Made by a program: the position numbers and the translations under genes. A stretch of DNA of 64,000 bases from CAYGYG01 sp964354155. Its GTDB lineage: Bacteria > Hydrothermota > Tepidihabitantia > SM23-42 > CAYGYG01. Shown here in pieces: positions 40,387-49,575 of the stretch (the first letter of the stretch is position 1; each line of letters opens with the position of its first letter). The notes beneath the pieces are model-generated. The model worked only from the letters and a program-made list of their open reading frames with translations, was not told where the DNA came from and ran no database searches. The stretch is taken from NCBI GenBank assembly GCA_964354155.1, contig CAYGYG010000009.1, positions 1 through 64,000 on the forward strand. Direction: 5' to 3'.

Positions 40387-42339
40387 CTATCTCAGTAGAA
40401 TCACCTTTTCCGTTTTCTCTGTTTCCAGGGTAGTCAGCCTCAGGAAATAGACGCCTTTGGGCAGATCACGGCCGCGGTCATCGGTGCAATTCCAGTCAAG
40501 AACTGTTGTCGTACTGGATATCATTCGGCTCAGGTTGCGCACCAGCCGGCCGGCAGGGTCATAGACCCGCAGGCTGGCTTTCTGGCCAGCCGGGACCTGA
40601 AGGTTGATCATCAGCCGATTTCGGGCGGGATTGGGATAAGCCGAGAAGACCGGCCGGGAAAGACGGTCTGGCGAATCGGTCTCGATCGCGGTCATCAGCG
40701 TCGGGGGCCAGGTTGTGTATTTGAGCGCCCGGGCGGTGGTGATGGGCACGGCGTACTCGTGGTAAGCTCCTTCGTAGTAGTACTGGAGACCGACACTGCA
40801 GCCGTAGTTCTGGATGCCGACCGTGTTGCTGGTCAGGTGCATGGCTTCTTTGTACTGAACGATGATCTCACCATCACCGGTTGGGGTCGGATAGTAGGCC
40901 GGGTCATAGAGAATGATCTCGAAGGTCTCAGGATAGCCGGTCTGACTCAAGTGTTCGACCTTGAACCATTCGGCAATAAACCGGTGCCGCGTGGCATCAT
41001 TGTAGTAGTAGACGTCACCCGGGCCGACGGCAGGAGGATAGAGGTCATCCCAGATGCCGCAGACCACGGCGGGTGGGGCTTGGGTATTGGGCAGGGGCGT
41101 GTTGGTCCAGGTGGTGAGGGTTGTCGAGCCGAGGGCGACCCAGCCGTTGGAGCAAATCGAAACCTGGGTGTAGTTGTTGCCATAGTACTTGAAGGTGAAG
41201 GGTAGATTGATGACGAATGTCTGATCGTCCCCCGGATCGAGCGAAACACCCTGGTTTACCGTCTGGCTTGTATCGATCGGAAACCACGAGTAGACCGGGC
41301 ATTGCCGCCATGGACCTCCCGAATGGTAGCTGTAGTAATACCCGGTGTCGCTCGGCGGAACCGAACCGACCATCAGCTGAAAGTCGAACGTATCGGCCCA
41401 GGTGTTCTCGCGCGCGATGATGCGGAACGGTGCCTTGTGGCCGAGCGGGCAGCTGGAAAGGGCCTGCACCCCATAGCGGTCCGCGCTGTTCTCTTTGGTG
41501 CTGTCGATCAATAACGAACCGAAATTGCCGCTGTTGTCGGTAATGGTAACGTAGGGTGAGGTAGTGGAGATCGTCGAAGCCAGGTTGATGAAGCTGCGGC
41601 CGCCGATGTTCTTCAAAAAGGCGGTAAGGGTGGCCGTCTCGCCTGGATCCAGCTTGCCGTTATTGTTGCCGCCGGTGTCGTAGACCTTTGTTTTGATGAA
41701 AGAGAGAAAGTACTGCTGCCCAAGATAGTTGAGTGCTGCGTCGTCGGCGAAGACCTTCGCCTTTTCGAGAGCACCTCAACACGTATGGGCACAACTGTCA
41801 AAGAGTGCAACCCTGACTTTCTTCACCTGGGCCGGAACAACGCCCGGCAGATTGGCCAGTTCGGTTCTAAGATTGAACGAATAGGTATGCCAGAGCGTAT
41901 CGGCAGCCGGAATCAGGTGCTGGGTGCTAGTGTTGCGCCAGGCGCACGGTGTCGTGAAACGGCAGATCCGAGTCGCGCCCAGAACCGTGCCGCTCGAGTT
42001 AAAGTAGGAAAGGATTACCGCCGCCGCGGCCCAGCAGAGAGTGTCCGCGTCGTTGTCATAGGCATAGAGTTTGGCCTTAATCGAGAATGAGAAACTGTCG
42101 ACCGAGGTGATGTCAATCGTCTGCCACAACTGTGTGTAGCCACCAGAGTACTTGTACGCGTAAGCTTCGTAGTCCGGGTCCGGTTCATAACCCGTGGCCC
42201 GGTTAACGGTATCATATAGCGACGGAACGTATGATTGCCAGCCAACCGCAAGGTCTTCCTCGAATCCGGGATTGGCGAGGAAATTGCCGGCGGCGACCAG
42301 CCCGATGCACAGTACGACCAGAAGGATAGTCGGCCTCAT
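40387..42339 (-). CDS. Secreted multidomain protein with sorting tail, candidate selenoprotein (in-frame TGA)
   Basis: Read through one TGA at 41778-41776 this is a 650-residue secreted protein. Signal peptide PTILLVVLCIGLVAAG; a carbohydrate-binding-like jelly roll (NFLANPGFEEDLAVGWQSY ... VRVALFDSCAHTC-TGA-GALEKAKVFADDAALNY). Then a CARDB-like domain (NNNGKLDPGETATLTAFLKN), a domain with FKYYGNNYTQVSICSNGW, and a type-A tail (SAYPNPARNRLMINLQVP ... PKGVYFLRLTT). The jelly roll spans the TGA: DSCAHTC lies just before it and the expected final strand KVFADDAALNY just after. Residue 188 is thus Cys-adjacent selenocysteine or, if not recoded, a nonsense codon. A terminator follows only the distal stop, supporting one gene. 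AGGAGG precedes the ATG. Confidence 0.6.
41733..41775 (-). promoter_or_regulatory. SECIS-like hairpin after in-frame TGA
   Basis: On the minus strand right after the TGA, GTGCT (41774-41770) pairs with AGCAC (41737-41733) as a lower helix, and GGCGAA (41761-41756) with TTCGCC (41751-41746) as the upper stem around GGTC. The apical sequence GGTCT is the one E. coli fdhF uses, and the loop begins 21 nt after the TGA. Confidence 0.6.
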
Positions 42340-42377
42340 TTACACCTCCTTGTTTCCTTGAAGTTACGACACTAACA

Positions 42378-42626
42378 TTACAACTTTTGCATTTTCTATA
42401 ATGCGAATAGAATTTAGGTTCGTGGGCTCATATTCGCCCAAGGAAAGTCTAAAGATGCGGCTTGGTCCGTTTGCGATTAATATCTCCAAATCGAAAGTTA
42501 GGGCGCCACCCTAAGCGTGCCGCTTTTCAAGCTAGCAGGGTGGCTTAGGTTCTGCCCGTGGCTCAGATGAGCCTTACTTCACCTAAAATCTATCCTTATT
42601 TCTGTACTTTTACACAAGCCGTGTAA
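42378..42626 (+). ncRNA. Structured RNA element, copy C (unrecognised family)
   Basis: Ends TTACA (42378-42382) and TGTAA (42622-42626) pair. ATAGAATTTAGGT (42407-42419) pairs with ACCTAAAATCTAT (42581-42593) with one mismatch. GG-G-CTCAT (42423-42430) pairs with ATGAGCC (42567-42573). The terminal arm is GCCACCCT (42505-42512) with AGGGTGGC (42537-42544). Conserved blocks are CTCATATTCGCCCA and CGTGGCTCAGATGAGCC. It lies 38 bases upstream of the ATG of the divergent 42339 gene, but its shared orientation with A and B points away from that gene. Confidence 0.7.
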
Positions 42627-42863
42627 CATCATAACCCGCTGGTTATTTGATATGGCTCGATTCATCATTGTAAACACATCGGCCGAGATGTCAACCTTTA
42701 TTTCTCGGGCAGTTCGGGCACAGGTCGGACACTTCGACTGCCTACGACCGTACCGTCGGAAGCTCGCTCCTGCCGAGTGCCATTTCGCCGGATGTTCCGA
42801 TGAGTCAATGCTTATCTCCTAAATCACACGCGGGGACAGCACAGCAAGGTCCATATAATCCTG

Positions 42864-42891
42864 TTGACATTTCAACAAAACTGACTATAAT
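42864..42891 (+). promoter_or_regulatory. Promoter of APC permease operon, with long leader
   Basis: TTGACA at 42864-42869, a 16-nt spacer and TATAAT at 42886-42891. The leader to the ATG at 43057 is about 160 nt. I see no known riboswitch in it, and 42627-42863 shows no gene I can support. Confidence 0.8.
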
Positions 42892-43056
42892 CGTGCTCGC
42901 GTTTCTACGCCTTTTTTTGAACATCCGAGAAATCCATTGTCATTCGGATGGTCGATTTTGTCAGTCTAAGGAGGTTGCCCATCAGCTTTTCTTGTCTTGG
43001 TCTTAGTAGGAAAGTTTAGAGAATCTCCGGCCCGGGGTTGAGATACTGCGTTTATT

Positions 43057-44628
43057 ATGAAGTATTCCCAGATTGAATCCAAAACCGAACTGAGACGTGA
43101 CGTCACGGTTTGGGGCTCGTTCATGTGGGGCTATGCTGACGTCGGCGCCGACGTCTATGTCGCGCTCGGGTTGGTCATGGCCGCGGCCCAGGGTGCGGCC
43201 AACCTGGCCTTTGCCTTAGCCGGCCTGGTCTACATCATGATCGGCCTGGCCTATACCGAACTTGCCTCGGCTTATCCGGTGGCGGGCGGGGGGCAGTACT
43301 TCACATTGCGCGGTCTGGGTGATTTCTGGGGTTTTGTCGCAGGGTGTGCGTTGCTTCTGGACTATACCATCGATGTTGCACTTTTCGCCTACGCCTCGAC
43401 CGGATACATCAACTTTTTCTTTCCTTCCATCGCCAAACTTTCGATCTCGGTTGGGCCATTCCACGGCGTCAATCCGGTGTGGGCGCTTCAGACGCTGGGC
43501 ATGATTGGATTTTTAATCTGGCTCAATATCCGCGGCATAAGAGAGTCTTCCTTGCTCAACGAAGTACTCGGCATTGTCGATATCGTCACCGAATCCGGAA
43601 TAATCGTCATGGGCTTTCTCTTTGCGTGGAAACCGGAGTTGCTGGTGCATCAATGGACTACTCAATTCCCGACGCTCAACAATTTTCTCTACGGATCATC
43701 CCTGGCAATCATATCTTACGTCGGATTGGAATCGATTTCGCAGGCCGCTCAGGAGACAAAACGGCCGGCAACCATAATTCCAAGGACTTCACTCTCTTTA
43801 ATTTTCACGGTATTCATCTTTGCCACTGCGTTCTCGACACTGAGCCTCGGCGTCTTGCCCTGGCAGGTTCTGGCCGAAGCGCAAGCGAATCCGGTGGCCA
43901 AACTGGCCAGCGTCATACCGTATATCGGAGCGTTTGCCGGTCCATTCGCCGCGATTCTGGGGGCCACGATCCTGCTGATTTCATCGAACACCGGCGTGAT
44001 GGGTGCATCGCGGGTAACGTTCTCGATGAGCCAGCTCAAGCTGATAAGTCCGTGGTTCAATGAAGTGCACGCAAAGTTCCGTACCCCGGTGCGGACCATC
44101 ATCGTTTTCTCGGGCTTGGGCGCGCTGCAGGCGGCCCTGGCGGCGCTGACTCCGCGCGTACTCGATACGCTTGGCAATATGTATGCTTTTGGCGCCAGTC
44201 TCGGCTACACATTGGTGTTCATCGCGCTGATCAAACTGCGTTTCTCGGATCCCTACACGCCGCGACCGTTTACCATGCCGTTGAACCTGACCTTTAGTCG
44301 CAAAGGACAGAAGATCAAATTTCCATTGTTGGGGGCGTTCGGCTTGATCGGGGTCAGTACGATCCTTTTCGCGGTAATCCTCACCCACACGATCGGTCGT
44401 ATTGCCGGGCCGGCTTGGATTATTGCCTGTCTTTGCTACTATGCCTGGTACCGCCGTAAGAACGGGATGGCGGTATTCCGCAGCATCAAGCGCAATTGGG
44501 AACATGACCAGATTGAAACTCTGACTTCGGCCGAGGAATACGAGCTGGTCGAAGTCTACAAACAGGCGCTCAAAGAACGTGATGAGAGAGCGGCGAAAAT
44601 AGCCAAACACCATGGACCTGCCGAATAG
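43057..44628 (+). CDS. APC-superfamily permease (amino acid or K+ transporter)
   Basis: A 523-residue membrane protein with about 12 helices and the APC pattern: FMWGYADVGADVYVALGLV near residues 22-40, YTELASAYPVAGGGQYFTLR near 66-85, then LAIISYVGLESISQAAQE, helix LILLISSNTGVMGASRVTF and a late FALIKLRFSDPYTPRPF segment. The cytoplasmic tail is charged and long (from about 470). Downstream genes encode a USP, two RCK-type proteins and a PTS IIA protein, regulators usually attached to potassium transport. That fits KimA-like K+ uptake at least as well as amino acid uptake. Confidence 0.85.
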   Translation: MKYSQIESKTELRRDVTVWGSFMWGYADVGADVYVALGLVMAAAQGAANLAFALAGLVYIMIGLAYTELASAYPVAGGGQYFTLRGLGDFWGFVAGCALLLDYTIDVALFAYASTGYINFFFPSIAKLSISVGPFHGVNPVWALQTLGMIGFLIWLNIRGIRESSLLNEVLGIVDIVTESGIIVMGFLFAWKPELLVHQWTTQFPTLNNFLYGSSLAIISYVGLESISQAAQETKRPATIIPRTSLSLIFTVFIFATAFSTLSLGVLPWQVLAEAQANPVAKLASVIPYIGAFAGPFAAILGATILLISSNTGVMGASRVTFSMSQLKLISPWFNEVHAKFRTPVRTIIVFSGLGALQAALAALTPRVLDTLGNMYAFGASLGYTLVFIALIKLRFSDPYTPRPFTMPLNLTFSRKGQKIKFPLLGAFGLIGVSTILFAVILTHTIGRIAGPAWIIACLCYYAWYRRKNGMAVFRSIKRNWEHDQIETLTSAEEYELVEVYKQALKERDERAAKIAKHHGPAE

Positions 44629-44845
44629 AGTGGATCGGAATCTGACGAAGTGGCGGATCGTGTACCAGCTGTTCTCGGGCCTTCTGTTTATGACGCTCGG
44701 CGTGGTTATTTTTGTGCGGGCCAAGGGCTATATGAATTTTCTGAGTGCCGGGCTTTTTGGCTGTGTCCTGGCGGCCTACGGTTTCTACCGGCTGGTCATG
44801 TTTTTACGCTCGTTCAAACAGCGAAGAGAAGGCCGCGATGAGTAG
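44612..44845 (+). CDS. Small membrane protein (77 aa)
   Basis: A 77-residue protein with two membrane segments (LFSGLLFMTLGVVIFV near 21-36 and LFGCVLAAYGFYRLVMFL near 48-65), connected by a short loop, with basic ends. It overlaps the permease gene by 17 bases and the USP gene by 8, so all three are translated together. It is probably an accessory subunit of the transporter. No family is recognised. Confidence 0.65.
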   Translation: MDLPNRVDRNLTKWRIVYQLFSGLLFMTLGVVIFVRAKGYMNFLSAGLFGCVLAAYGFYRLVMFLRSFKQRREGRDE

Positions 44846-45404
44846 CGGACCGCAGGTTACCTTTATCGGCGCCCTGCTGGCGTTCGTTTTCAGCAGCGCA
44901 ATTCTCAGTATTATCTGGTGGATGCTCCATCCGCCGCCGCAGGTTTCGCTTTCGGTTGCCAAGGCGAAGGTCGCGGTTTCGGCTATCAAGAAGATCATCG
45001 TGCCGACGGTCGGCACGGTCTACTCGGAAAAGGCGGTGGAGCTTGCCTGTCGGCTGGGGCAGGAGCAGAAGGCGGAAATCGTCGTCACCTACGTGATTGA
45101 GGTTCCCTTCACGCTGCCGCTTAACGCGACGATGGGTAAATTGGAGCAGTTGGCCAAGGAAGCGGTCGGACGGGGGGTCGAGATCGTTATGCACCACGGG
45201 CTCCCGGCCAAGTCCAAGATCGAGCGTGCCCGGAAAGTGGGCGAAGGCATAATCCGCCTGGCCGCCGACCAGGATGCGGATTTGATTGTTATCGGAATTC
45301 GTCCGGTCATCGGCTTGTCCGAACGGATTCTGGGCCGGACTTCAGAAACTCTCTTGCGCCGGGCACCCTGTGAGGTTATCATTGACCGGCGGCCGGAGGA
45401 GTAG
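44838..45404 (+). CDS. Membrane-anchored universal stress protein (UspA-like)
   Basis: A 188-residue protein. A membrane helix (FIGALLAFVFSSAILSIIWW, residues 9-28) precedes a UspA domain from about 45. The domain has KKIIVPTVGTVYSEKAVELA, AEIVVTYVIEVP, ADQDADLIVIGIRP and GRTSETLLRRAPCEVIID. The G-2x-G-9x-G(S/T) nucleotide motif is only partly kept (IGLSERILGRTSE). The start is the ATG overlapping the previous gene. Single-domain USPs attached to membranes often regulate a partner transporter. Confidence 0.85.
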   Translation: MSSGPQVTFIGALLAFVFSSAILSIIWWMLHPPPQVSLSVAKAKVAVSAIKKIIVPTVGTVYSEKAVELACRLGQEQKAEIVVTYVIEVPFTLPLNATMGKLEQLAKEAVGRGVEIVMHHGLPAKSKIERARKVGEGIIRLAADQDADLIVIGIRPVIGLSERILGRTSETLLRRAPCEVIIDRRPEE

Positions 45405-45472
45405 CCGGTGGGTCACCGCTTATTGCCCCTGACGGCCGGCGTAAGGCTTAGGGCAAGCATGATGGAGGTTCT

Positions 45473-45895
45473 ATGAAAGCATTGGTTCTGGGATGCGGGC
45501 GGGTCGGCTCGATGCTGGCGAATTTGCTGGCGTCGAGCAACTGGGAAGTAACCGTGGTTGATATTGACTCTAATGCGTTCATCGCGCTGGGCGAGGATTT
45601 CACCGGCCGTCAGCTCGCGGGTCGCGTGACCGATGAGGAGCTGCTCAAGACGGCGGGCGTGGAGACCGCGGACTTGATTGCCGTCTTAACTTCCGACGAG
45701 ATCGCCAACCTAATGTCGGCCCAGGTTGTCAAACAGAAATTCGGCAAGGAAATGGTACTGGTCAGGGTTTTTGATCCGGTCAAAGCCGGGGCGTACCGTG
45801 AGCTCGGCCTCAAGACCGTCTGCCCGACCAATATTGAGTTTGAGATGATTCTTAAGGAATGCGGTATCAAGCCCAAGAAGGCCAAAGGGGGTTAG
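45473..45895 (+). CDS. RCK/TrkA-N domain protein
   Basis: A 140-residue protein containing only an RCK N-terminal (TrkA-N) domain: ALVLGCGRVGSMLANLLASS (GxGxxG Rossmann loop at residues 6-11), VTVVDIDSNAF, DLIAVLTSDEIANLMSAQVV and the C-terminal KTVCPTNIEFEM. RCK domains bind NAD(H) or ADP/ATP and gate K+ channels and transporters. It is directly followed by a second RCK gene with no gap. The two probably form a heteromeric regulator of the permease. Confidence 0.9.
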   Translation: MKALVLGCGRVGSMLANLLASSNWEVTVVDIDSNAFIALGEDFTGRQLAGRVTDEELLKTAGVETADLIAVLTSDEIANLMSAQVVKQKFGKEMVLVRVFDPVKAGAYRELGLKTVCPTNIEFEMILKECGIKPKKAKGG

Positions 45896-46540
45896 ATGTA
45901 CATCATAATCGTCGGTGCCGGCAAGATCGGTTACAATCTCACCAAGGCATTGGCCGCCGAAGGCAACGAAGTCCTGCTCATCGAACGGGATCGCAACAAG
46001 TACAACGCACTGGTCAAGGAGTTGGGCGAAGCCGTCTACTTGGGCAACGGTTGTGAGGTGGCAACCCTCAAGAGCGTGGGTACGAACCGAGCCGACATGC
46101 TTATCGCCGTCACCGGTCTTGACCAGGAGAACCTCGTGACCTGTCAGCTGGCCAAACTACTCTTCATGATACCCAAGACCCTGGCCATCGTCAATGATCC
46201 GAAGAACGAAGATCTTTTCAAGAACCTGGGAGTCGACGGCGTGGTCAATACGACGAGCCTCATCAGCGCGATCATTGGGCACAAACTCGATGTCGGTATC
46301 TTGACGCCGCTGTTGACTTTCAAAAACTATGAGATCGTCCAAGCCGAGATAACCGAATCGTCGCCCGCGGTCAACCGGGCGGTAAAGGATCTCGGACTGC
46401 CGGCTGATTCGCTGTTGATTGCGGCCGTCCGGGAAGGGGCCGCGGTGATCCTCAAGGGTGATTCGATCATCCAGCCCAACGATACGATCGTCGCCCTTAC
46501 GGCCAAGGAAGAAGAAAACGAACTGCGCAAGATTCTATGA
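45896..46540 (+). CDS. RCK protein with TrkA-N and TrkA-C domains
   Basis: A 214-residue TrkA-like protein. The RCK-N part has YIIIVGAGKIGYNLTKALAA with GxGxxG at 7-12, VLLIERDRNKYNAL, and DMLIAVTGLDQENLVTCQLA. The RCK-C part from about 130 ends with DTIVALTAKEEENELRKI. This layout is that of TrkA/KtrA-type regulators. The ATG follows directly on the previous stop. It overlaps the PTS IIA gene by ATGA. Confidence 0.9.
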   Translation: MYIIIVGAGKIGYNLTKALAAEGNEVLLIERDRNKYNALVKELGEAVYLGNGCEVATLKSVGTNRADMLIAVTGLDQENLVTCQLAKLLFMIPKTLAIVNDPKNEDLFKNLGVDGVVNTTSLISAIIGHKLDVGILTPLLTFKNYEIVQAEITESSPAVNRAVKDLGLPADSLLIAAVREGAAVILKGDSIIQPNDTIVALTAKEEENELRKIL

Positions 46541-46995
46541 AGATAGTCAAATACTTGAAATCATCCCACATCAGTGCCGATATCAAGGCGTCGGACAAGA
46601 ACAGCGTCATCCAGTCGCTGATCGCGCTTCTCGTCGAACAGGGTCAGGTGCCGGGCGATATGGCGGAAGATGTTATGAGCGCGGTGCTGGAGCGGGAATC
46701 ACTGACCAGCACCGGCTTGGGTTCAGGCGTTGCCTTGCCCCACGTCAAGACCGATGTCGTCAAGCAGATCTGCGTTGCCTTTGGCCGCAGTAGTGCGGGC
46801 ATCGAGTTTGAGGCCCTGGACGGCAACCCGGTCCATTTCTTCTTTCTCATCCTTGCGCCGACCAAGGCAACGGATGACTACCTGAAAATCCTTTCTTCGA
46901 TTTCAGGGATGATGAAAATGGAGACCGTGCGGGCGCAACTGCGCGAGGCCAAATCCGCGGAAGAGATTTACCGTATACTGGACCGTCCGGTCTAG
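46537..46995 (+). CDS. PTS IIA component, nitrogen-regulatory type (PtsN-like)
   Basis: A 152-residue EIIA (fructose/mannitol/Ntr) protein. The phospho-accepting His lies in GVALPHVKTDVVKQI near residue 69, after LERESLTSTGLGSG. The C-terminal strands GNPVHFFFLILAPTKATDDY and LKILSSISGMMKMETV follow. In E. coli the unphosphorylated PtsN controls TrkA and the KdpD kinase. Together with two RCK genes this supports regulation of cation transport here. No sugar permease is near. Confidence 0.88.
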   Translation: MKIVKYLKSSHISADIKASDKNSVIQSLIALLVEQGQVPGDMAEDVMSAVLERESLTSTGLGSGVALPHVKTDVVKQICVAFGRSSAGIEFEALDGNPVHFFFLILAPTKATDDYLKILSSISGMMKMETVRAQLREAKSAEEIYRILDRPV

Positions 46996-47067
46996 GCCGG
47001 GGATGGCGCGGCGTCACAAGTATTCGGTTTTCTTTGAGTTTTGAACCGATCCGGCTGTTTTTTTCAG

Positions 47068-47095
47068 TTGACATTTATCGGAATTCGAACATAAT
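47068..47095 (+). promoter_or_regulatory. Promoter of the PstS-like gene
   Basis: TTGACA at 47068-47073, a 16-nt spacer and CATAAT at 47090-47095, 13 nt before the ATG at 47109, so the leader is very short. Confidence 0.7.
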
Positions 47096-47108
47096 TACAG
47101 CTCTGCTA

Positions 47109-48038
47109 ATGAAACGCGACCACTTGAGAAGCATCAGGACGGGCCTTCTGTTGCCGGCTGTGTTGCTGGCGATGATGGCCAGTTGTGGGAAGAAGAGCGA
47201 ACCTCAGACCCCGACATCCGGGTATATCACGGTGCGGGGGTCAGATCAGACCTATCCAATGATGATGGAAGAAGCCTATGCCTTCATGGATTTGTATCCA
47301 AAGGCCAAGGTTCTGGTCGTGGGTGGGGGCTCCAACCCGGCTATGGCCGCCCTGTTTGTCGATTCAGGTCAGGTGGCCCACTCGACCCGTCCGATGACCG
47401 ACGACGAGCTGGGCCGGGCTCGTGAAGCTGGCTTTCAAGTAAAGGAATACAAGATTGCCAAGGATGGAATCGCGATTGTGGTCAATCCCCTCAATCCGGT
47501 GCAGCAGTTGACCAGAAGCCAGGTCTCCGACATATTCTCAGGGCGCATTGCGAACTGGTCTAAAGTTGGAGGCCGGGGCGGACCGATTAGTGTGCATGTC
47601 TGGGGCGAGAACGCCGGCAGCTACTCGTACTTCAAGGACAGCGTTCTGGGCGGTAAGGCCTATGCCAAGCGCGTCCAGCGTTTCGACAACGGCGAGATGA
47701 TGATTCGGTCCATCGCTGAAAACCGGAATGCCGTCGGCTTTCTATCCATGGCCCTGCTTTACAAATCCTGGAGTCCGCTGATCGAAGACACGCGAATCAA
47801 GGCACTGGCGATCGGCTTAGTGCCCAAGGGTGAATTCTACCCTCCGGACGAAGCGACGGTTCATGCTGGTCAGTACCTATTCGTTCGTAACATCTATCTG
47901 TACACGCCGAACGAACCCAAGGGGGTGGACTCTGGTTTCATCACCTTTGTCATGTCGGCTGCAGGGCAGAAGATTATTGCCGGGAATGGATTCGTGCCGG
48001 TTACCGTGCCGGTCAAGTACACCCAGGATACCCTGTAG
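47109..48038 (+). CDS. PstS-like phosphate-binding lipoprotein
   Basis: A 309-residue periplasmic binding lipoprotein (lipobox LLAMMASC near 21-28). The PBP-like core reads TVRGSDQTYPMMMEEAYAFM, VLVVGGGSNPAMAALF, then HSTRPMTDDELGRA (residues expected to bind phosphate), GIAIVVNPLNPVQQLTRSQV and DIFSGRIANWSKVGG, typical of PstS relatives. Start: the ATG at 47109, since the longer frame begins upstream of the promoter. No pstCAB genes follow; a TonB-ExbBD cluster does, so it may act in signalling or as part of that system. Confidence 0.82.
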   Translation: MKRDHLRSIRTGLLLPAVLLAMMASCGKKSEPQTPTSGYITVRGSDQTYPMMMEEAYAFMDLYPKAKVLVVGGGSNPAMAALFVDSGQVAHSTRPMTDDELGRAREAGFQVKEYKIAKDGIAIVVNPLNPVQQLTRSQVSDIFSGRIANWSKVGGRGGPISVHVWGENAGSYSYFKDSVLGGKAYAKRVQRFDNGEMMIRSIAENRNAVGFLSMALLYKSWSPLIEDTRIKALAIGLVPKGEFYPPDEATVHAGQYLFVRNIYLYTPNEPKGVDSGFITFVMSAAGQKIIAGNGFVPVTVPVKYTQDTL

Positions 48039-48103
48039 CGTATGAAATATCGGGGAATATCGATGACCGACAGGTTGTATAACCTATGGTGATAGGAGAA
48101 AAC

Positions 48104-49507
48104 ATGCGCAGGCCAGTATTGATATCTCTTTTAATTGCGGGACTTATGTGGTCGGTGTCAGTCGACGACATTGTCAAGGAGGGCGTTGCGTTGCGCGATG
48201 CCGGCGACCCGAGCGGGGCGATCGTGAAGTTCGAACAGGCGTTGAAATCAAAAGCCAAACACCCCCTGGCCAATTTCGAGATCGGCAAGACCTATCTAGA
48301 GAAAGGTGACTGTGAGAACGCGGTCATTTTTCTGACGAAAGCCAAGAATTACGGGTATGACGCACTGAAAAGCCACTTGGCGCTGGGCCAGGCCTTTGAG
48401 GCCTGCGGCAACAACATTGAGGCGGCCATCGAGTACAGCGAAGCGGCGAAGTTGGCGCCCAATGACCCTGAATGTCAATGTAACCTGGCTCGGGTCAGCC
48501 AGCAGACGGGTGTTGCCGAAGGTGGGTACATAAATGCGCTCAAGATCGACCCGAATTACGTACCGGCGATGGTCGGCCTTGCCAACCTCTACGCGAACAA
48601 TAATGACTCGGTGAAGGCGATGACCTATTTTGACAAAGCCCAGAAGACGAAACCGGACTACGCGCCAACCTACTTCGCACTTGGCAACTATCACCTACAG
48701 AAGAAACGCTACCTCAAGAGCATCGAATCGTTCACCCGTTACATCCAACTTGAACCCAGGAAGCATCGGGGCTATGGTGCTCGGGCCGATGCCTACTCAA
48801 AATCAAAGAAAGATACTGTTGCTTACAAGCATGCGATTACCGACATCCGACAGGCAATTGCTTTGGGTGATACGACAATGGGTTCTCTGAAGTTCCTTGC
48901 GTTTTTATACGGTCAGACCAATCAGCACAAAGAGCGCCGGGACGTGCTCAGACAGGTTGTGATCAAGGATCAATATGACACGCAGTCCTGGATGGACCTG
49001 GCCCGGGCCTATGCCAAGACTGATTCTGCCCGCGGTGCGGCTGATGCCTATCTGAGATTGATCGTACTCGATTCAATGTACGCGCGGGAGATTGCTCCGG
49101 ACCTCGCCATGGCTTACTACAATGTGGCCAAGTATGATTCGGCCGTGATCTGGTTCAAGAAACGTCTCGATTATGACACCTTGACGGTCGCGACCTATGT
49201 GAATCTGGCGTTAGCCTATCTCCAACTCAAGAACTACAAAGCGGCGGTCGAGAATTTCAGAAAGTCGCTGAAACTGAATCCCAAGTATGTGAAAGGTCAT
49301 CTTTGGTTGGGACAGACGTCTGAATTCCTCGGTGCAAAGGCCGAGGCGATGGCTGAGTACAGGACGGTCATCAAACTTGCTCCCGGCAGCCCGGATGCGA
49401 AGCTGGCGCGCGAGGGAATTGCACGGCTCAACAAGCCGGCAACCCCGACCACGCCTAACTATCAAGACTACTGGGACAAGTACTGGGACGATTTGTACAA
49501 GAAGTAG
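48104..49507 (+). CDS. Exported TPR-repeat protein
   Basis: A 467-residue protein. A signal peptide (PVLISLLIAGLMWSVSV) precedes about 11 TPR units, for example GVALRDAGDPSGAIVKFEQA, ALGNYHLQKKRYLKSIESFT and YVNLALAYLQLKNYKAAVEN, and it ends in WDKYWDDLYKK. The ATG at 48104 is chosen because AGGAG lies 8 bases before it; a GTG/ATG upstream would split the signal peptide. It leads into an ExbB-ExbD-ExbD-TonB-TonB series and probably acts as a periplasmic scaffold of this system. Confidence 0.8.
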   Translation: MRRPVLISLLIAGLMWSVSVDDIVKEGVALRDAGDPSGAIVKFEQALKSKAKHPLANFEIGKTYLEKGDCENAVIFLTKAKNYGYDALKSHLALGQAFEACGNNIEAAIEYSEAAKLAPNDPECQCNLARVSQQTGVAEGGYINALKIDPNYVPAMVGLANLYANNNDSVKAMTYFDKAQKTKPDYAPTYFALGNYHLQKKRYLKSIESFTRYIQLEPRKHRGYGARADAYSKSKKDTVAYKHAITDIRQAIALGDTTMGSLKFLAFLYGQTNQHKERRDVLRQVVIKDQYDTQSWMDLARAYAKTDSARGAADAYLRLIVLDSMYAREIAPDLAMAYYNVAKYDSAVIWFKKRLDYDTLTVATYVNLALAYLQLKNYKAAVENFRKSLKLNPKYVKGHLWLGQTSEFLGAKAEAMAEYRTVIKLAPGSPDAKLAREGIARLNKPATPTTPNYQDYWDKYWDDLYKK

Positions 49508-49575
49508 GACCAGGGGGTGTTGGTGGAAGGCGGTAACCAGACTGCACAACAGTCAACTGGAAAGGAGGTTTGACG

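Noticed and set aside
26969..42626. The three 240-nt elements as plain MITEs
   Set aside because: Identity is patchy, with conserved loops and compensated stems, and no common target-site duplication is seen. Mobility is not excluded but does not explain the pattern.
42800..43006. 68-codon frame upstream of the APC permease
   Set aside because: It starts before the permease promoter and spans it; no ribosome-binding site and no recognisable domain. Treated as chance.
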